A stretch of DNA of 64,000 bases from Lentisphaerota bacterium (GCA_015061575.1 SUWF01000010.1:16261-80260), one strand, 5' to 3'; shown: positions 8,576 through 17,511, numbered from the stretch's first letter. Notes: generated from the letters alone by a model not told the origin. Translations and numbers: made by a program.

Positions 8576-9454
8576 TTACAGATTCAGCAGCCGGATGGCG
8601 TTTTCGCGCGCGACTTTATTGAACACGCTCTGGGAGATCTTGCCTTCTGCCAGCAATTTTTTGAGGAATTCCATCAAGGCGGTGTGGTGTGGTTCGCCCG
8701 GAGCGCTGCAAATATCGATACCGAACATCAGGCGATCCTGAAATTCGTTGAGGAACTTCACTGCGTATTCTTCATCCCGGGTGAGGGCGTTGCAGCCCGA
8801 ACCGGCGGAGAGGTCACCGTACAGATTGGGATGCTTGCGGAACAGCTTGGGGACTGCGCCTTCGACGACCTTGCCTTTGGGGTATCCGGCCCGGTCGGCC
8901 GGAAGTGCCAGCTGGCCGATTTCGGCCCAGAAAGTCTGGGAATGGGCAAAAATCTTCATCTTGGGGAAACGGGAGAGCGTTTCATCCAAACCGGGGAGTC
9001 CGGCTTCGTCATATATACCGTAGCAGCGGCCGTAGCGGTGAGCAACGTGGATGGTCATGGGCCATTCCAAAGCTTCGATCGCCTTGAAAAGATTGGTCAT
9101 AAAGGGATCAAAGAAGCTCATGTTGCAGATGACTTCGCCCACGCCTTTGCATCCGGCATCACGATACTGCTTGAATACATCCAGAAGATCGGTGTGCGGA
9201 TCGTTGAACATCGCTTTGGGGTGGATGTTGCAGAACGGAATGAAGCGTCCGGGGAAGCGTTCGGCGGCTTCGAGAATATCTTCATTGGCCTGCGGCAGAT
9301 AAAATTCCGGTCCGATGAGCGGATGGAGTACAGCCTTTTCCACCTCGTGCTTATCATAAAATTCGATAAGCTGATCCGGGTTGGGCCAGGGTTTGCGTCC
9401 GGTGGACTGGAAGAACGGTTTACGGTAAGCGTGGGCATGAATGTCAATAAACAT
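8576..9454 (-). CDS. Amidohydrolase family (amidohydrolase_2 type) metal-dependent hydrolase
   Basis: A 292-residue TIM-barrel enzyme. Metal-site residues of the ACMSD-like amidohydrolase family are visible: the HxH pair in DIHAHAY at the N-terminus, a mid-chain histidine in TIHVAHRYG, another in KIFAHSQTF, and a C-terminal aspartate in FGIDICSA. Family members hydrolyse or decarboxylate small ring acids and lactones; the substrate is unknown. An in-frame upstream ATG at 9538 would add 28 unrelated residues; the start at 9454 is preferred because AGAGGATG sits just upstream and metal-binding DIHAH follows at once. It is monocistronic, with its stop facing the DedA gene. Confidence 0.85.
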   Translation of the reverse strand: MFIDIHAHAYRKPFFQSTGRKPWPNPDQLIEFYDKHEVEKAVLHPLIGPEFYLPQANEDILEAAERFPGRFIPFCNIHPKAMFNDPHTDLLDVFKQYRDAGCKGVGEVICNMSFFDPFMTNLFKAIEALEWPMTIHVAHRYGRCYGIYDEAGLPGLDETLSRFPKMKIFAHSQTFWAEIGQLALPADRAGYPKGKVVEGAVPKLFRKHPNLYGDLSAGSGCNALTRDEEYAVKFLNEFQDRLMFGIDICSAPGEPHHTALMEFLKKLLAEGKISQSVFNKVARENAIRLLNL

Positions 9455-9643
9455 TTTCTGCATCCTCTTTTTAAATAAAACTGCAAATATCCGGAAAATT
9501 TTCCGGAAGGACTCTCTTAAAGATACCGAGCGGCACACTGTTGCGCTTGCTATCTCTCTAACTAATATAGCACGTCAAACCGAAAAATCCCGGACATTTA
9601 GGATAAATTGATAAATTTTTTTCAAAAAAGTTGAAAAGAAGAT

Positions 9644-9671
9644 TTGCATTTTGTCAAAAAACGAGTATTTT
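9644..9671 (+). promoter_or_regulatory. Sigma-70 type promoter for tRNA-Lys/rpmB
   Basis: TTGCAT, a 16-bp spacer and TATTTT lie 30 bp before the tRNA 5' end. The same two hexamers and spacing recur at 40754-40781 on the minus strand. Confidence 0.5.
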
Positions 9672-9701
9672 ATATGCACAGTTCGGTTCTTACGAATCGG
9701 C

Positions 9702-9777
9702 GGGTTGATAGCTCAGTCGGTAGAGCATCGCCCTTTTAAGGCGGTGGTCCCGGGTTCGAGTCCCGGTCAACCCACCA
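9702..9777 (+). tRNA. tRNA-Lys (anticodon TTT)
   Basis: A complete cloverleaf: acceptor GGGTTGA pairs with TCAACCC, D stem GCTC/GAGC, anticodon stem TCGCC/GGCGG with loop CTTTTAA (anticodon TTT), and T stem CCGGG/CCCGG with loop TTCGAGT. The CCA end is encoded. It is 76 nt long and is followed 83 bp later by rpmB, with no terminator between, so both may share a transcript. Confidence 0.97.
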
Positions 9778-9860
9778 TTTTTTTTGTATATTTTTTATTT
9801 TTTTTGTATATGACGAGTCCGCTGTTTGCGCAGTCGGATTCGCGGGAAGTGAGGTTCACA

Positions 9861-10088
9861 ATGAGCAACGTTTGCAGTGTTTGCGGCAAAAAGAAGTTTG
9901 AAGGCGGTCATATTATCCGTCGTGGTTTGGCGAAGAAAGAAGGCGGTATCGGTTTGCACGTCGTGAAAACCAACAAACGCACTTTTGAACCGAACATCCA
10001 GAATGTCCGCATTAAGGTCAATGGTCAGACCAAGACTGTCAAGATGTGCACCGCGTGCATCCGCACCGGCAACTACGTCAAGGCGTAA
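9861..10088 (+). CDS. rpmB: 50S ribosomal protein L28
   Basis: A 75-residue ribosomal protein of the large subunit. It begins MSNVCSVCGKK and contains the L28 core (HVVKTNKRTFEPNIQ, then KVNGQTKTVKM). Two CxxC pairs, CSVC near the start and CTAC near the end, make this the zinc-binding version. An open frame extends upstream to 9651, but it reads through the tRNA-Lys gene; the ATG at 9861 after GTGAGG is the real start. Closed by a terminator at 10126. Confidence 0.97.
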   Translation: MSNVCSVCGKKKFEGGHIIRRGLAKKEGGIGLHVVKTNKRTFEPNIQNVRIKVNGQTKTVKMCTACIRTGNYVKA

Positions 10089-10125
10089 GCAGTCATAATG
10101 ACGGTCATCAATTGGTGACTGAATA

Positions 10126-10162
10126 AAAAACCGGTCAACTGTTTCAGTTGAGCGGTTTTTTT
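10126..10162 (+). terminator. Intrinsic terminator after rpmB
   Basis: AAAAAACCGGTCAACTG and CAGTTGAGCGGTTTTTTT form a long stem with a 3-nt loop and a T tract. Confidence 0.88.
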
Positions 10163-10210
10163 GTCTTTGGGGAAAATGGATTTGGCGTTTTAAGCTTCAG
10201 GGAGTAAAAG

Positions 10211-11449
10211 ATGCGTTTGAACAAGGCTCAATGGTGCTGGCTTTTGTATGATCCGGGCAATGCAGCTTTTGCCTTGCTGGTACGGGCGGTTTTTGCTCCG
10301 CTTTTTTTTATGCTCTGCGTGCGGGGTATCTGGAACGAGGGGGAAGCGGCCGGTAAATGGGGACTGCTCTGTTCGGGAGCCGGAGTGGCGGCCGGATTTT
10401 TTTCGCTCTATTGCGGGGCGTTGGCCGATGCGGCGGTGCGGCGTAAATTGGCATTGGCTATTTCTACCTTGCTGGGGATATTTTCGACAGTGGCATTGGC
10501 GATGGTCAACGATTACCGCTGGGTGATGATCTGGTATTTTCTGGCGCTGGCGGCATTTATGCTCAGTAATTCATTTTATGATTCGCTGCTTATTTCGGTG
10601 GCTGAGCCGGAGAAATTCAGTTATCTCTCCACGCTGGCTTACGGGTTTGGTTACCTGGGCGGCTTGCTGCCGTTTCTGGCTATGCTGGGTCTGGGGGGGC
10701 TGCTGAAAGACAGTGCATTGACCAGCCGGATAGCGTTTGTAACGGCGGCGGTTTGGTGGGGGATTTTTATGCTGCCGCTGCTGTTGGTGGTCAAAGAGCA
10801 GGGCGTGCCGCAGAAAAATGTCCGCTTTTACGCCGGTTTTGCTCAACTTGTCCATACGCTCAAAGATATATTGCATCACCGCAATGTTTTGATTTTTCTG
10901 ATCGCATATTTTCTTTACATTGATGGCGTAAGTACCATATTGATGATGGCAGCGCCGATTTCCATTGATATAGGTATGAGCGAGTACGCTTTGATGGGGA
11001 CTATTCTGGGGTTGCAGATTATTGGATTTCCGGCCACTGTGGCAGCGGGCAAGCTGGCGCAGCGGTTTGGGGCCAGACGCATTGTTTATGTGGAGTTGGC
11101 GCTGTATGTGATCACGGCGGCGCTGATCGGAGTATTGTCGCTGGCAGAAAGTGCGTCGGCCAAGCTGGCGCTGTTTTTAACGGCGGCATTGTTGATTGCG
11201 CTGGCGCAGGGCGGTATCCAGTCGCTGAGCCGGTCGCTGTTCGGGTTGCTGATCCCGGCGGAGAAAGCGGCGGAATTTTTTGGTGTGTATAACATTTTCG
11301 GCAAGTTTACCACGGTGTTGGGGCCGATACTGGTCTATGCAGCATCGCAGTGGTGGCAGCGCAGTGAATACGGTATTGTCATGCTGATCGTACCGTTTTT
11401 GCTGGGCGGATTTATGCTTGGTAAGGTAAAATTTCCGGCCGGAAAATAA
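10211..11449 (+). CDS. MFS transporter of the UMF1 (Atg22-like) family
   Basis: A 412-residue inner-membrane transporter with about 12 hydrophobic segments. The N-terminus WCWLLYDPGNAAFALLV matches the UMF1 signature (W-x-LYD-x-xN-x-xF), and the loop DAAVRRKLAL after helix 2 is the MFS charged loop. UMF1 proteins are putative exporters or permeases with poorly known substrates. GGGAG precedes the ATG. It lies 26 bp before mazG. Confidence 0.85.
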   Translation: MRLNKAQWCWLLYDPGNAAFALLVRAVFAPLFFMLCVRGIWNEGEAAGKWGLLCSGAGVAAGFFSLYCGALADAAVRRKLALAISTLLGIFSTVALAMVNDYRWVMIWYFLALAAFMLSNSFYDSLLISVAEPEKFSYLSTLAYGFGYLGGLLPFLAMLGLGGLLKDSALTSRIAFVTAAVWWGIFMLPLLLVVKEQGVPQKNVRFYAGFAQLVHTLKDILHHRNVLIFLIAYFLYIDGVSTILMMAAPISIDIGMSEYALMGTILGLQIIGFPATVAAGKLAQRFGARRIVYVELALYVITAALIGVLSLAESASAKLALFLTAALLIALAQGGIQSLSRSLFGLLIPAEKAAEFFGVYNIFGKFTTVLGPILVYAASQWWQRSEYGIVMLIVPFLLGGFMLGKVKFPAGK

Positions 11450-11475
11450 GCGTGAAGTTATTTTAAGGAGTTGCA

Positions 11476-12297
11476 ATGGAAGAACGTATTACAGAATTTC
11501 CGGCTACAGCCGAAGGTTTGGCGTTGTTGGTCAAGGAACTGCGCAAGCCCTACGGCTGTCCGTGGGATCGCAAGCAGACGATCGAAAGTCTGCGTTCCAG
11601 CATGACCGGCGAATGTGCCGAGGTGCTGGAGGCGATCGATCTGCATGATCGCAGCAATCTTTGCGAAGAGTTGGGCGATCTGCTGATGAATGTGGTTTTT
11701 ATGGCGGTAGTCGCTGAAGAGGAAGGCTGTTTTGGTTGGAAGGATGTCTGTGGGAATGTCATCGAAAAAATGGTGCGGCGGCATGAACATGTTTTCGGCA
11801 GCAAGAAAGCGGAAAACGTGGAAGATGTGCTCAATATCTGGCAGGCAGCCAAAAAAGCGGAAAAAGGCGGCGCCGAATATCAGAGTATTTACGAAAAGCC
11901 CGTTTTGAGCTTATCGGCGCTGGATCGGGCAACAGAAGTGCAGAAAAGAGCCGCCAAAGTTAACTTTGACTGGGCCGATGAAGCCGGGGTGCTGACTAAG
12001 ATCGGCGAGGAATATAAAGAACTGACCGAAGCAATGGCATCCGGTGACGAAGCCGCAGTGGACGAGGAGTTGGGCGATCTGCTGTTTACGGCAGTTAATC
12101 TGGCCCGCTTCCGGAAACGGGCCAGTGCCGATGAACTGCTGCGCAGCGCCTGCCGCAAGTTTGTGGAACGTTTTCAGACGATGGAAAAGCTGTTGAGCGA
12201 AGAAGGAAAAAATGCGGCCGATTGTCCGGCAGAAGTGCTGGAAACTTACTATGTAAGGGCCAAAACTGCAGAAAATGCAAAAAAAAATAAAAAATAG
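11476..12297 (+). CDS. mazG: Nucleoside triphosphate pyrophosphohydrolase MazG
   Basis: A 273-residue, two-domain all-alpha NTP-PPase. The N-terminal repeat has CPWDRKQTIESL and the metal-binding EExxD-type helices (GECAEVLEAID, then CEELGDLLMNVVF); the C-terminal repeat again has EEYKELTEA and DEELGDLLFTAVN. MazG hydrolyses (d)NTPs to monophosphates and pyrophosphate, as house-cleaning and in control of ppGpp. TAAGGAG precedes the ATG. The end of the gene runs into an A-rich tail. Confidence 0.95.
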   Translation: MEERITEFPATAEGLALLVKELRKPYGCPWDRKQTIESLRSSMTGECAEVLEAIDLHDRSNLCEELGDLLMNVVFMAVVAEEEGCFGWKDVCGNVIEKMVRRHEHVFGSKKAENVEDVLNIWQAAKKAEKGGAEYQSIYEKPVLSLSALDRATEVQKRAAKVNFDWADEAGVLTKIGEEYKELTEAMASGDEAAVDEELGDLLFTAVNLARFRKRASADELLRSACRKFVERFQTMEKLLSEEGKNAADCPAEVLETYYVRAKTAENAKKNKK

Positions 12298-12401
12298 CGT
12301 TTTTTTTATTTGCATATACGCACTTTTGAGGTTAGTTTATAGCGTGTTTTAATGCAGAAGTATATTATAAATAATAATAACATAATTTGAAAGGCAGAAA
12401 A

Positions 12402-12962
12402 ATGAAAAAGATCGTGCTTGCATTGCTGGTCGCTTTGAGCTTGTTCAGTGTGGCTTCCACCGCCCGGGCTAACGAAACGGTGGAAAAATTGGTGCTTTAT
12501 GTGCCGAACCGGGTGGTCGATTTGTTTGACCTCTTTTCGGTCAATATCGGTTTTGGCCCCAAGGCGCAGTTGGAATTGATGTGTACCCGGTTTATCGGCG
12601 GTGGTTTCAGCGTCGGTACCAGTGCCATGCTTTACAAGGATTGCAACCGTCAGTATGGCTGGGGGCTGCAGAATGGCTGGCATTGGCAGGTGCCCGGTTT
12701 TATGCAGGAAGATATCGAACGGCTCAAGACCAACCGTCTGGTGCTGAGTTATTGGGAAAGCTTTTTGGGTACACCATCTCCGGATCAGCAGATCTATGCG
12801 TTCCAGCGCGGTGCCCGTGACTACTGGCAGATCGGCGGCGGCGGCGGTTTGCTGGTCACCGGCGAAGTCTTTGTCAATCCGATCGAATGGATCGACTTTG
12901 CGCTGGGTTTCCTCTTCATCGATATTAAAGATGATGATTTCACCTTTGAAAACTTTCAGTGA
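12402..12962 (+). CDS. Exported protein of unknown function (186 aa)
   Basis: The N-terminus MKKIVLALLVALSLFSVASTARA is a clear Sec signal peptide with a likely cleavage after ARA at residue 23. The mature part is about 163 residues, rich in aromatics and glycine (IGGGFSVGTSAM, YWQIGGGGGLLV), and contains RVVDLFDLFSVNIGFGPKAQ, reminiscent of uncharacterised small periplasmic or outer-membrane proteins that begin NRLxDLxD. It has no cysteine at the cleavage site, so it is not a lipoprotein. AAAGGCAG precedes the ATG. A strong terminator at 12989 follows. Function is not assigned. Confidence 0.8.
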   Translation: MKKIVLALLVALSLFSVASTARANETVEKLVLYVPNRVVDLFDLFSVNIGFGPKAQLELMCTRFIGGGFSVGTSAMLYKDCNRQYGWGLQNGWHWQVPGFMQEDIERLKTNRLVLSYWESFLGTPSPDQQIYAFQRGARDYWQIGGGGGLLVTGEVFVNPIEWIDFALGFLFIDIKDDDFTFENFQ

Positions 12963-12988
12963 TCGTTTCTGCTTCAGGTGTTGAATGC

Positions 12989-13030
12989 CGGGGAGTAACG
13001 GGGATGGCCCCGGTTGCTCCCCGTTTTTTT
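12989..13030 (+). terminator. Intrinsic terminator after the exported unknown gene
   Basis: CGGGGAGTAACGGGG and CCCCGGTTGCTCCCCG form a near-perfect stem, with loop ATGG, then TTTTTTT. The T tract ends just before the start of the next gene. Confidence 0.88.
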
Positions 13031-13037
13031 GGTGGTT

Positions 13038-13385
13038 ATGAGTAAGGTTTTTGAGTGTAAGCGTTGCGGTAATTGCTGCCGCTGGCCGGGTTATGTGCGC
13101 ATAAGCGCAGCCGAGGCGGATGCGATTGCAGATTTTCTGCAGATCCCGGTCGGGGATTTTATTGCCGATTGTACCCGTCTTACAGCCGATCGCAGCGGAT
13201 TGTCGCTGCTGGAAAATCCTGACGGAAGCTGCCCTTATCTGATCGATTCCCCCGCCGGGCCCAGTTGTCAGCTGCAGGAAGTAAAGCCGCAGCAGTGCCT
13301 GGATTTTCCTTTGAAGTGGAATTTTCCGAATTGGCAGCAGGAGTGCGCCGGCGGAGCTGAAATGTTGAAAAACGTGGAGCAATAA
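13038..13385 (+). CDS. YkgJ family cysteine-cluster protein
   Basis: A 115-residue protein with the CxxCGxCC cluster FECKRCGNCCRWPG near the N-terminus and further cysteines in GSCPYL, PSCQL and QQCLDFP. This is the UPF0153/YkgJ pattern, a putative metal- or Fe-S-binding protein of unknown role. The upstream in-frame TTG at 13014 lies inside the preceding terminator hairpin, so the ATG at 13038 with GGTGG before it is taken. It lies 31 bp before gmk. Confidence 0.82.
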   Translation: MSKVFECKRCGNCCRWPGYVRISAAEADAIADFLQIPVGDFIADCTRLTADRSGLSLLENPDGSCPYLIDSPAGPSCQLQEVKPQQCLDFPLKWNFPNWQQECAGGAEMLKNVEQ

Positions 13386-13416
13386 CTCTTATTACGAGCA
13401 AGGAGCAAATTTTATT

Positions 13417-14040
13417 ATGAGTGCAAAACGTCTTGGCAGTGCTGTGATAATTTCCGGTCCCAGTGGAGTGGGCAAATCCACTGTCTGCGGCAAGGTGCGC
13501 GAACAGTTTCCGGAATTGCAATTTTCCATATCCTGTACCACCCGTCAGCCCCGGCCGGGCGAAATCGACGGCGTGCATTACTACTATTTGAGCAAAGATG
13601 AGTTTGAAAAACGCATCGCCAACGGGGATTTTATTGAATATGCCCGGGTTTTTGACAATATTTACGGTACGCTGGCCAGCGAGGTGATTGAACGGGTGCA
13701 GGCGGGCAAAGATGTTTTTCTGGATATCGATGTGCAGGGCGCTATACAAATCCAGGCGGCGGCGGAAAAAAATCCGCTGCTGAAGAAGGTTTGCGAATTT
13801 ATTCTGCTGGCGCCGCCTTCGTTTGCAGTGTTGGAAAAACGGCTGCGTGACCGGGCCAGCGATTCCGCTGAACAAGTGGAAATGCGTTTGGCCAAAGCCA
13901 AGTACGAATTGAGCTTTTTCCGCAAATACAATTATCTGGTGGTCAACGATCAGCTGGATAAAGCAGTAGCCGATGTGGCGGCGATCATCCGCAGCGCCGG
14001 ATTGCGCACTGATCGGCTGCCGGAGGATTTTCTGCAATGA
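13417..14040 (+). CDS. gmk: Guanylate kinase
   Basis: A 207-residue P-loop kinase converting GMP and ATP to GDP and ADP. The Walker A loop is SGPSGVGKST (residues 13-22), followed by the GMP-binding SCTTRQPRPGEIDGVHYYY block. Length and order are typical. Its TGA overlaps the ATG of the next gene (ATGA), so gmk and coaC are translationally coupled. Confidence 0.97.
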   Translation: MSAKRLGSAVIISGPSGVGKSTVCGKVREQFPELQFSISCTTRQPRPGEIDGVHYYYLSKDEFEKRIANGDFIEYARVFDNIYGTLASEVIERVQAGKDVFLDIDVQGAIQIQAAAEKNPLLKKVCEFILLAPPSFAVLEKRLRDRASDSAEQVEMRLAKAKYELSFFRKYNYLVVNDQLDKAVADVAAIIRSAGLRTDRLPEDFLQ

Positions 14041-14591
14041 GTGATGTCAAACATGTGGTGCTGGGAGTAACCGGCGGGATCGCAGCCTACAAAGCGGCCG
14101 ATTTGACCAGCAAGCTTACTCAGCTGGGGATCGTGGTTCATGTGGTGATGACCGAAGCGGCAACCAAATTAGTTACACCCCGGACTTTTCAGACACTTTC
14201 CCGGCAGCCGGTTACCACTTCGCTGTGGGAAGTGCAGGATTGGCGTCCGGAGCATGTGGAATTGGGGCAGTTGGCCGATTTGATGGTCATTGCGCCCTGC
14301 ACAGCCAATATGATGGGCAAGATCGCACACGGTATTGCCGATGATGCGCTTTCCACCTGCGTGCTGGCCAACCGGGCTCCGCTGATGCTGGCGCCGGCGA
14401 TGAATCCGGCGATGTGGCAGAATCCGGCAGTGCAGGACAATGCTGAATTGCTGCGCAAGCGCAATATAAAGTTGATCGGCCCGGCCGAAGGCCATGTGGC
14501 ATGCGGCCCCGGCGGTACCGGCAGAATGGTGGAAGTGGCCGAATTGGTGAATGAAATTTGCAAGGTTTTAGATATAAATACGGGAGAATGA
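14037..14591 (+). CDS. coaC: Phosphopantothenoylcysteine decarboxylase, stand-alone CoaC-type flavoprotein
   Basis: A 184-residue HFCD-fold flavoprotein that decarboxylates phosphopantothenoylcysteine in CoA synthesis. VTGGIAAYKA is the FMN-binding start, the catalytic histidine lies in PEHVELGQLAD, the PXMNxxMW motif is APAMNPAMW, and the C-terminal ACGPGGTGRM carries the catalytic cysteine. In most bacteria this domain is fused to the CoaB synthetase; here the protein stops after the CoaC domain, so CoaB must be encoded elsewhere. It overlaps gmk by 4 bp and ends 1 bp before folD. Confidence 0.9.
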   Translation: MSDVKHVVLGVTGGIAAYKAADLTSKLTQLGIVVHVVMTEAATKLVTPRTFQTLSRQPVTTSLWEVQDWRPEHVELGQLADLMVIAPCTANMMGKIAHGIADDALSTCVLANRAPLMLAPAMNPAMWQNPAVQDNAELLRKRNIKLIGPAEGHVACGPGGTGRMVEVAELVNEICKVLDINTGE

Positions 14592-14592
14592 T

Positions 14593-15489
14593 ATGGAAGC
14601 AAAAGTACTTTCCGGTAAAGAGTGTGCCGCCAGCGTAAATGCCGAAACTCAAGCGATGGCGCAGGAGTTTATTGCCGAGTTCGGGATCGCTCCGGCGTTG
14701 GCGGTGATCCTTATCGGCGATGATCCGGCCAGTTGTGTATATGTCAACAGCAAAGCGCAAAAGTGTGTGGAACTGGGTTTGCGCAGCGAAAAGTTTCTGC
14801 TGGATAAAGATGCCACCATGGATGAAGTGCTTGCTTTGATCGATAAGCTCAACAATGATCCGACCATCCACGGTATACTCGTGCAGTCCCCGCCGCCGCC
14901 GCAAATCGATGAAGAAAAAGTGATTGCAGCGATCGATCCCGGTAAGGACGTAGATTGCTTCCATGCGCTCAACGTCGGCAAGATGCTGATTGGCAAGACG
15001 GATGGATTTTTCCCCTGTACGCCTTACGGGGTTTTGAAAATATTGGAATATTACAACATTGACCCCGCCGGCAAGCATGTGGTGGTCATCGGCCGCAGCA
15101 ACATTGTCGGCAAACCGCTGATGGCACTTTTGGTGCAGAAAGCTGCCGGAGCCAATGCTACCGTTACTTGTGTGCATTCGGCAACGGTCGATCTGCCCAG
15201 TTACACCCGGCAGGCTGATATATTGATCGCCGCTATCGGCAAGAGCGAATTTGTTAAAGCTGATATGGTCAAGCCCGGAGCCGTGGTGATCGATGTGGGC
15301 ATCAACCGCATTCCGGATGCCACCAAAAAGTCCGGCAACCGGCTGGTCGGCGATGTGGATTACGCCGGAGTGGCACCGTTGGCTTCGGCGATTACGCCGG
15401 TTCCCGGCGGAGTCGGTCCCATGACCATTGCCATGCTTATGCGCAATACTGTGCGGGCAGCGTTGATGAGTAAAGGCAAAAAACTTTGA
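14593..15489 (+). CDS. folD: Bifunctional methylenetetrahydrofolate dehydrogenase / methenyltetrahydrofolate cyclohydrolase
   Basis: A 298-residue one-carbon enzyme interconverting 5,10-methylene-THF, 5,10-methenyl-THF and 10-formyl-THF with NADP. The active-site block CVYVNSKAQKCVELG carries the catalytic Tyr and Lys, GILVQSPPPPQID is the substrate loop, VIGRSNIVGKPL the nucleotide site, and PVPGGVGPMT the C-terminal signature. GGGAG precedes the ATG. It is the third gene of the gmk-coaC-folD group. Confidence 0.97.
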   Translation: MEAKVLSGKECAASVNAETQAMAQEFIAEFGIAPALAVILIGDDPASCVYVNSKAQKCVELGLRSEKFLLDKDATMDEVLALIDKLNNDPTIHGILVQSPPPPQIDEEKVIAAIDPGKDVDCFHALNVGKMLIGKTDGFFPCTPYGVLKILEYYNIDPAGKHVVVIGRSNIVGKPLMALLVQKAAGANATVTCVHSATVDLPSYTRQADILIAAIGKSEFVKADMVKPGAVVIDVGINRIPDATKKSGNRLVGDVDYAGVAPLASAITPVPGGVGPMTIAMLMRNTVRAALMSKGKKL

Positions 15490-15521
15490 TGTTATTTGAG
15501 TAATGTTACAGGAAGTTTACT

Positions 15522-17411
15522 ATGGCAAGCAGCAATAAGTGGACGTGGGATCGGCAGAATACGCCCGGAAACATAAATTGTGCATTGGATTCTTTGCGGG
15601 AATTGTGGGATCTGGACTGCAATGATTCCACCGCCAAAAAACTGGTGTTTGAAGCAATCAATGCCGATGAAGTGACAAGCGAAGTCGAATATACTGCCGA
15701 AGGTGCAATAATCCGTTACAATACCCTCAATGCTGCATTGCGTGGTGTGGGCAGTGCCATCAGCGGAATTGCCGGACGGCAAAGCACGCCTTTTACCATG
15801 CTGGGGATCATGGTGGATCTTTCCCGCAATCTGGTATTTAAAACCGATGCCATGATCAAGATATTCCGGCGGCTGGCGATATTGGGTTTTAATACGGTAT
15901 TGCTTTATTGTGAAGATACTTATGAATTACCAGACGAACCGGCGTTCGGCGTGATGCGCGGCCGTTACTCTGCCGAGGAGATCCGTTTGATGGACGATGC
16001 GGCTGCCGCTGTGGGCGTGGAACTTATCGGATGTATTCAGACGCTGGGGCACATGGATCAGGTGCTGCGCTGGTCGGGCGCTTACAGCAAAGTTACAGAT
16101 ACGGTCGGTGAATTGCGCGTGGATGTACCTGAAACGCATCAGCTGATCGGCAAGATGCTGGATTTCTGGAGCCAAAATCTGCGCAGTCGCCGTATCCATG
16201 TAGGTATGGATGAAACGCACAATCTCGGTCGGGGCAAATATCTGGATGAAAAAGGTTTTACGCCGCAGTTTGAGCTTTTTACCATGCACCTCAACGCCGT
16301 GACCAAAGCGTGTGTGGAACGGGGACTCAAGCCGATGATCTGGAGTGATATGTTTTTCCGGTTGGGCAATTCCCGGCGGGAATATTATGCACTCGACAGC
16401 AACATTCCTGCCGATGTGCGTGCTGCCATACCTGAAGATGTGCAGCTGGTCTACTGGGATTACTACAATTATCAGCAGGATTTTTACGAAAAGTTTATTG
16501 AAATGCACCGGGAGTTGAGCGGTGAACCGCTGATGGGGGCAGGTCTGTGGATATGGAGCCGCCTCTGGTACGATCATGTACTCAGCGGGATCGCCAACCG
16601 GGCCTGCATCAACGGGTGCCGGAACCGGAAACTCAAAGAGATATTTTTCACCATGTGGGGTGATGACGGGGCGATCTGCCATTGGGATTCAGCTTGGACA
16701 GGTTTGACTGAAGCATCGGATCTGGCCTATGGTGTGGATGATGAAGATGTCACTTCGCAACGTTATAAAGGTTTGACCGGCAGTGATTACCGAATCAACC
16801 GCCTGCCAGGTTTGATGCACCGGGTCACCCGGCAGTCCGGGCCGGATCATGAGCTGCCGAGAAATCATAACTCCGATCTGGCGATTTTCTGGGATGATTT
16901 GCTGCAAGGTTTGGGGTACCGCAATATGCTGACTATTGATAAAACTTTGCCCGGCAAAATGCTGAGCGATTTGCAGAATATAGTCTGTCAGCTGGAGCCG
17001 CATAAGGATGATTGCGGCGGCGGTAATCTCAAATATGGTTGGCTGCTGGCCAGATATCTGCGCGACAAATTGTCCTGCCGGATGCAGCTGCTGGAAGCCT
17101 ATGCTGCCGGCGATAAAGCTGCTTTACAGCTGCTGGCAGATAAAAACATTGTGGAATTGACCGGACTTTTTGAGGAAGTCATGCAGGAGTTCCGCAAACA
17201 GTGGCTGGCTTGCGGCAAGGTGTTCGGTTTGGAAACTATGCAGCACCGTATGGGCGGTCAGAAAGAACGGCTGCAGGAAGCCTCCCGCCGGATCAAAGAG
17301 TATCTCGCAGGAGAATGTGCAGCACTTGAAGAGCTGGAAGAACCGCTTTTGAAGAGCGAAGAACGCATGGTTCTCTATCGGGATATGGCCAGCGGCAGTA
17401 TTTGGTGGTAA
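15522..17411 (+). CDS. Glycoside hydrolase family 20-like enzyme (beta-N-acetylhexosaminidase type), no signal peptide
   Basis: A 629-residue protein. After a small N-terminal alpha/beta domain (about 1-80) comes a TIM barrel beginning GIMVDLSRN, with the GH20-like acid pair D230-E231 in HVGMDETH. GH20 enzymes use substrate-assisted catalysis to release terminal GlcNAc or GalNAc. The C-terminal third is helical with heptad-like Leu/Glu patterning. There is no signal peptide, so it should act in the cytoplasm on imported saccharides. ACAGGAAG precedes the ATG. It lies 32 bp after folD, an unexpected neighbour. The family call rests on the barrel start and the GMDE motif. Confidence 0.75.
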   Translation: MASSNKWTWDRQNTPGNINCALDSLRELWDLDCNDSTAKKLVFEAINADEVTSEVEYTAEGAIIRYNTLNAALRGVGSAISGIAGRQSTPFTMLGIMVDLSRNLVFKTDAMIKIFRRLAILGFNTVLLYCEDTYELPDEPAFGVMRGRYSAEEIRLMDDAAAAVGVELIGCIQTLGHMDQVLRWSGAYSKVTDTVGELRVDVPETHQLIGKMLDFWSQNLRSRRIHVGMDETHNLGRGKYLDEKGFTPQFELFTMHLNAVTKACVERGLKPMIWSDMFFRLGNSRREYYALDSNIPADVRAAIPEDVQLVYWDYYNYQQDFYEKFIEMHRELSGEPLMGAGLWIWSRLWYDHVLSGIANRACINGCRNRKLKEIFFTMWGDDGAICHWDSAWTGLTEASDLAYGVDDEDVTSQRYKGLTGSDYRINRLPGLMHRVTRQSGPDHELPRNHNSDLAIFWDDLLQGLGYRNMLTIDKTLPGKMLSDLQNIVCQLEPHKDDCGGGNLKYGWLLARYLRDKLSCRMQLLEAYAAGDKAALQLLADKNIVELTGLFEEVMQEFRKQWLACGKVFGLETMQHRMGGQKERLQEASRRIKEYLAGECAALEELEEPLLKSEERMVLYRDMASGSIWW

Positions 17412-17448
17412 GTTTTCTGAAAAAAAAATGTTATCAGGCTTGAAAAAA

Positions 17449-17476
17449 TTGCACAAACGTTTAAATTAAGTATAAA
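17449..17476 (+). promoter_or_regulatory. Sigma-70 type promoter upstream of the EIIA gene
   Basis: TTGCAC, a 16-bp spacer and TATAAA, giving a 5' UTR of about 30 nt. Confidence 0.5.
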
Positions 17477-17511
17477 TACACACATAACATAAAAAAGAGA
17501 GTTAGAGTATT

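Noticed and set aside
9651..9860. N-terminal extension of the L28 frame
   Set aside because: It reads through the complete tRNA-Lys gene; L28 begins at 9861.
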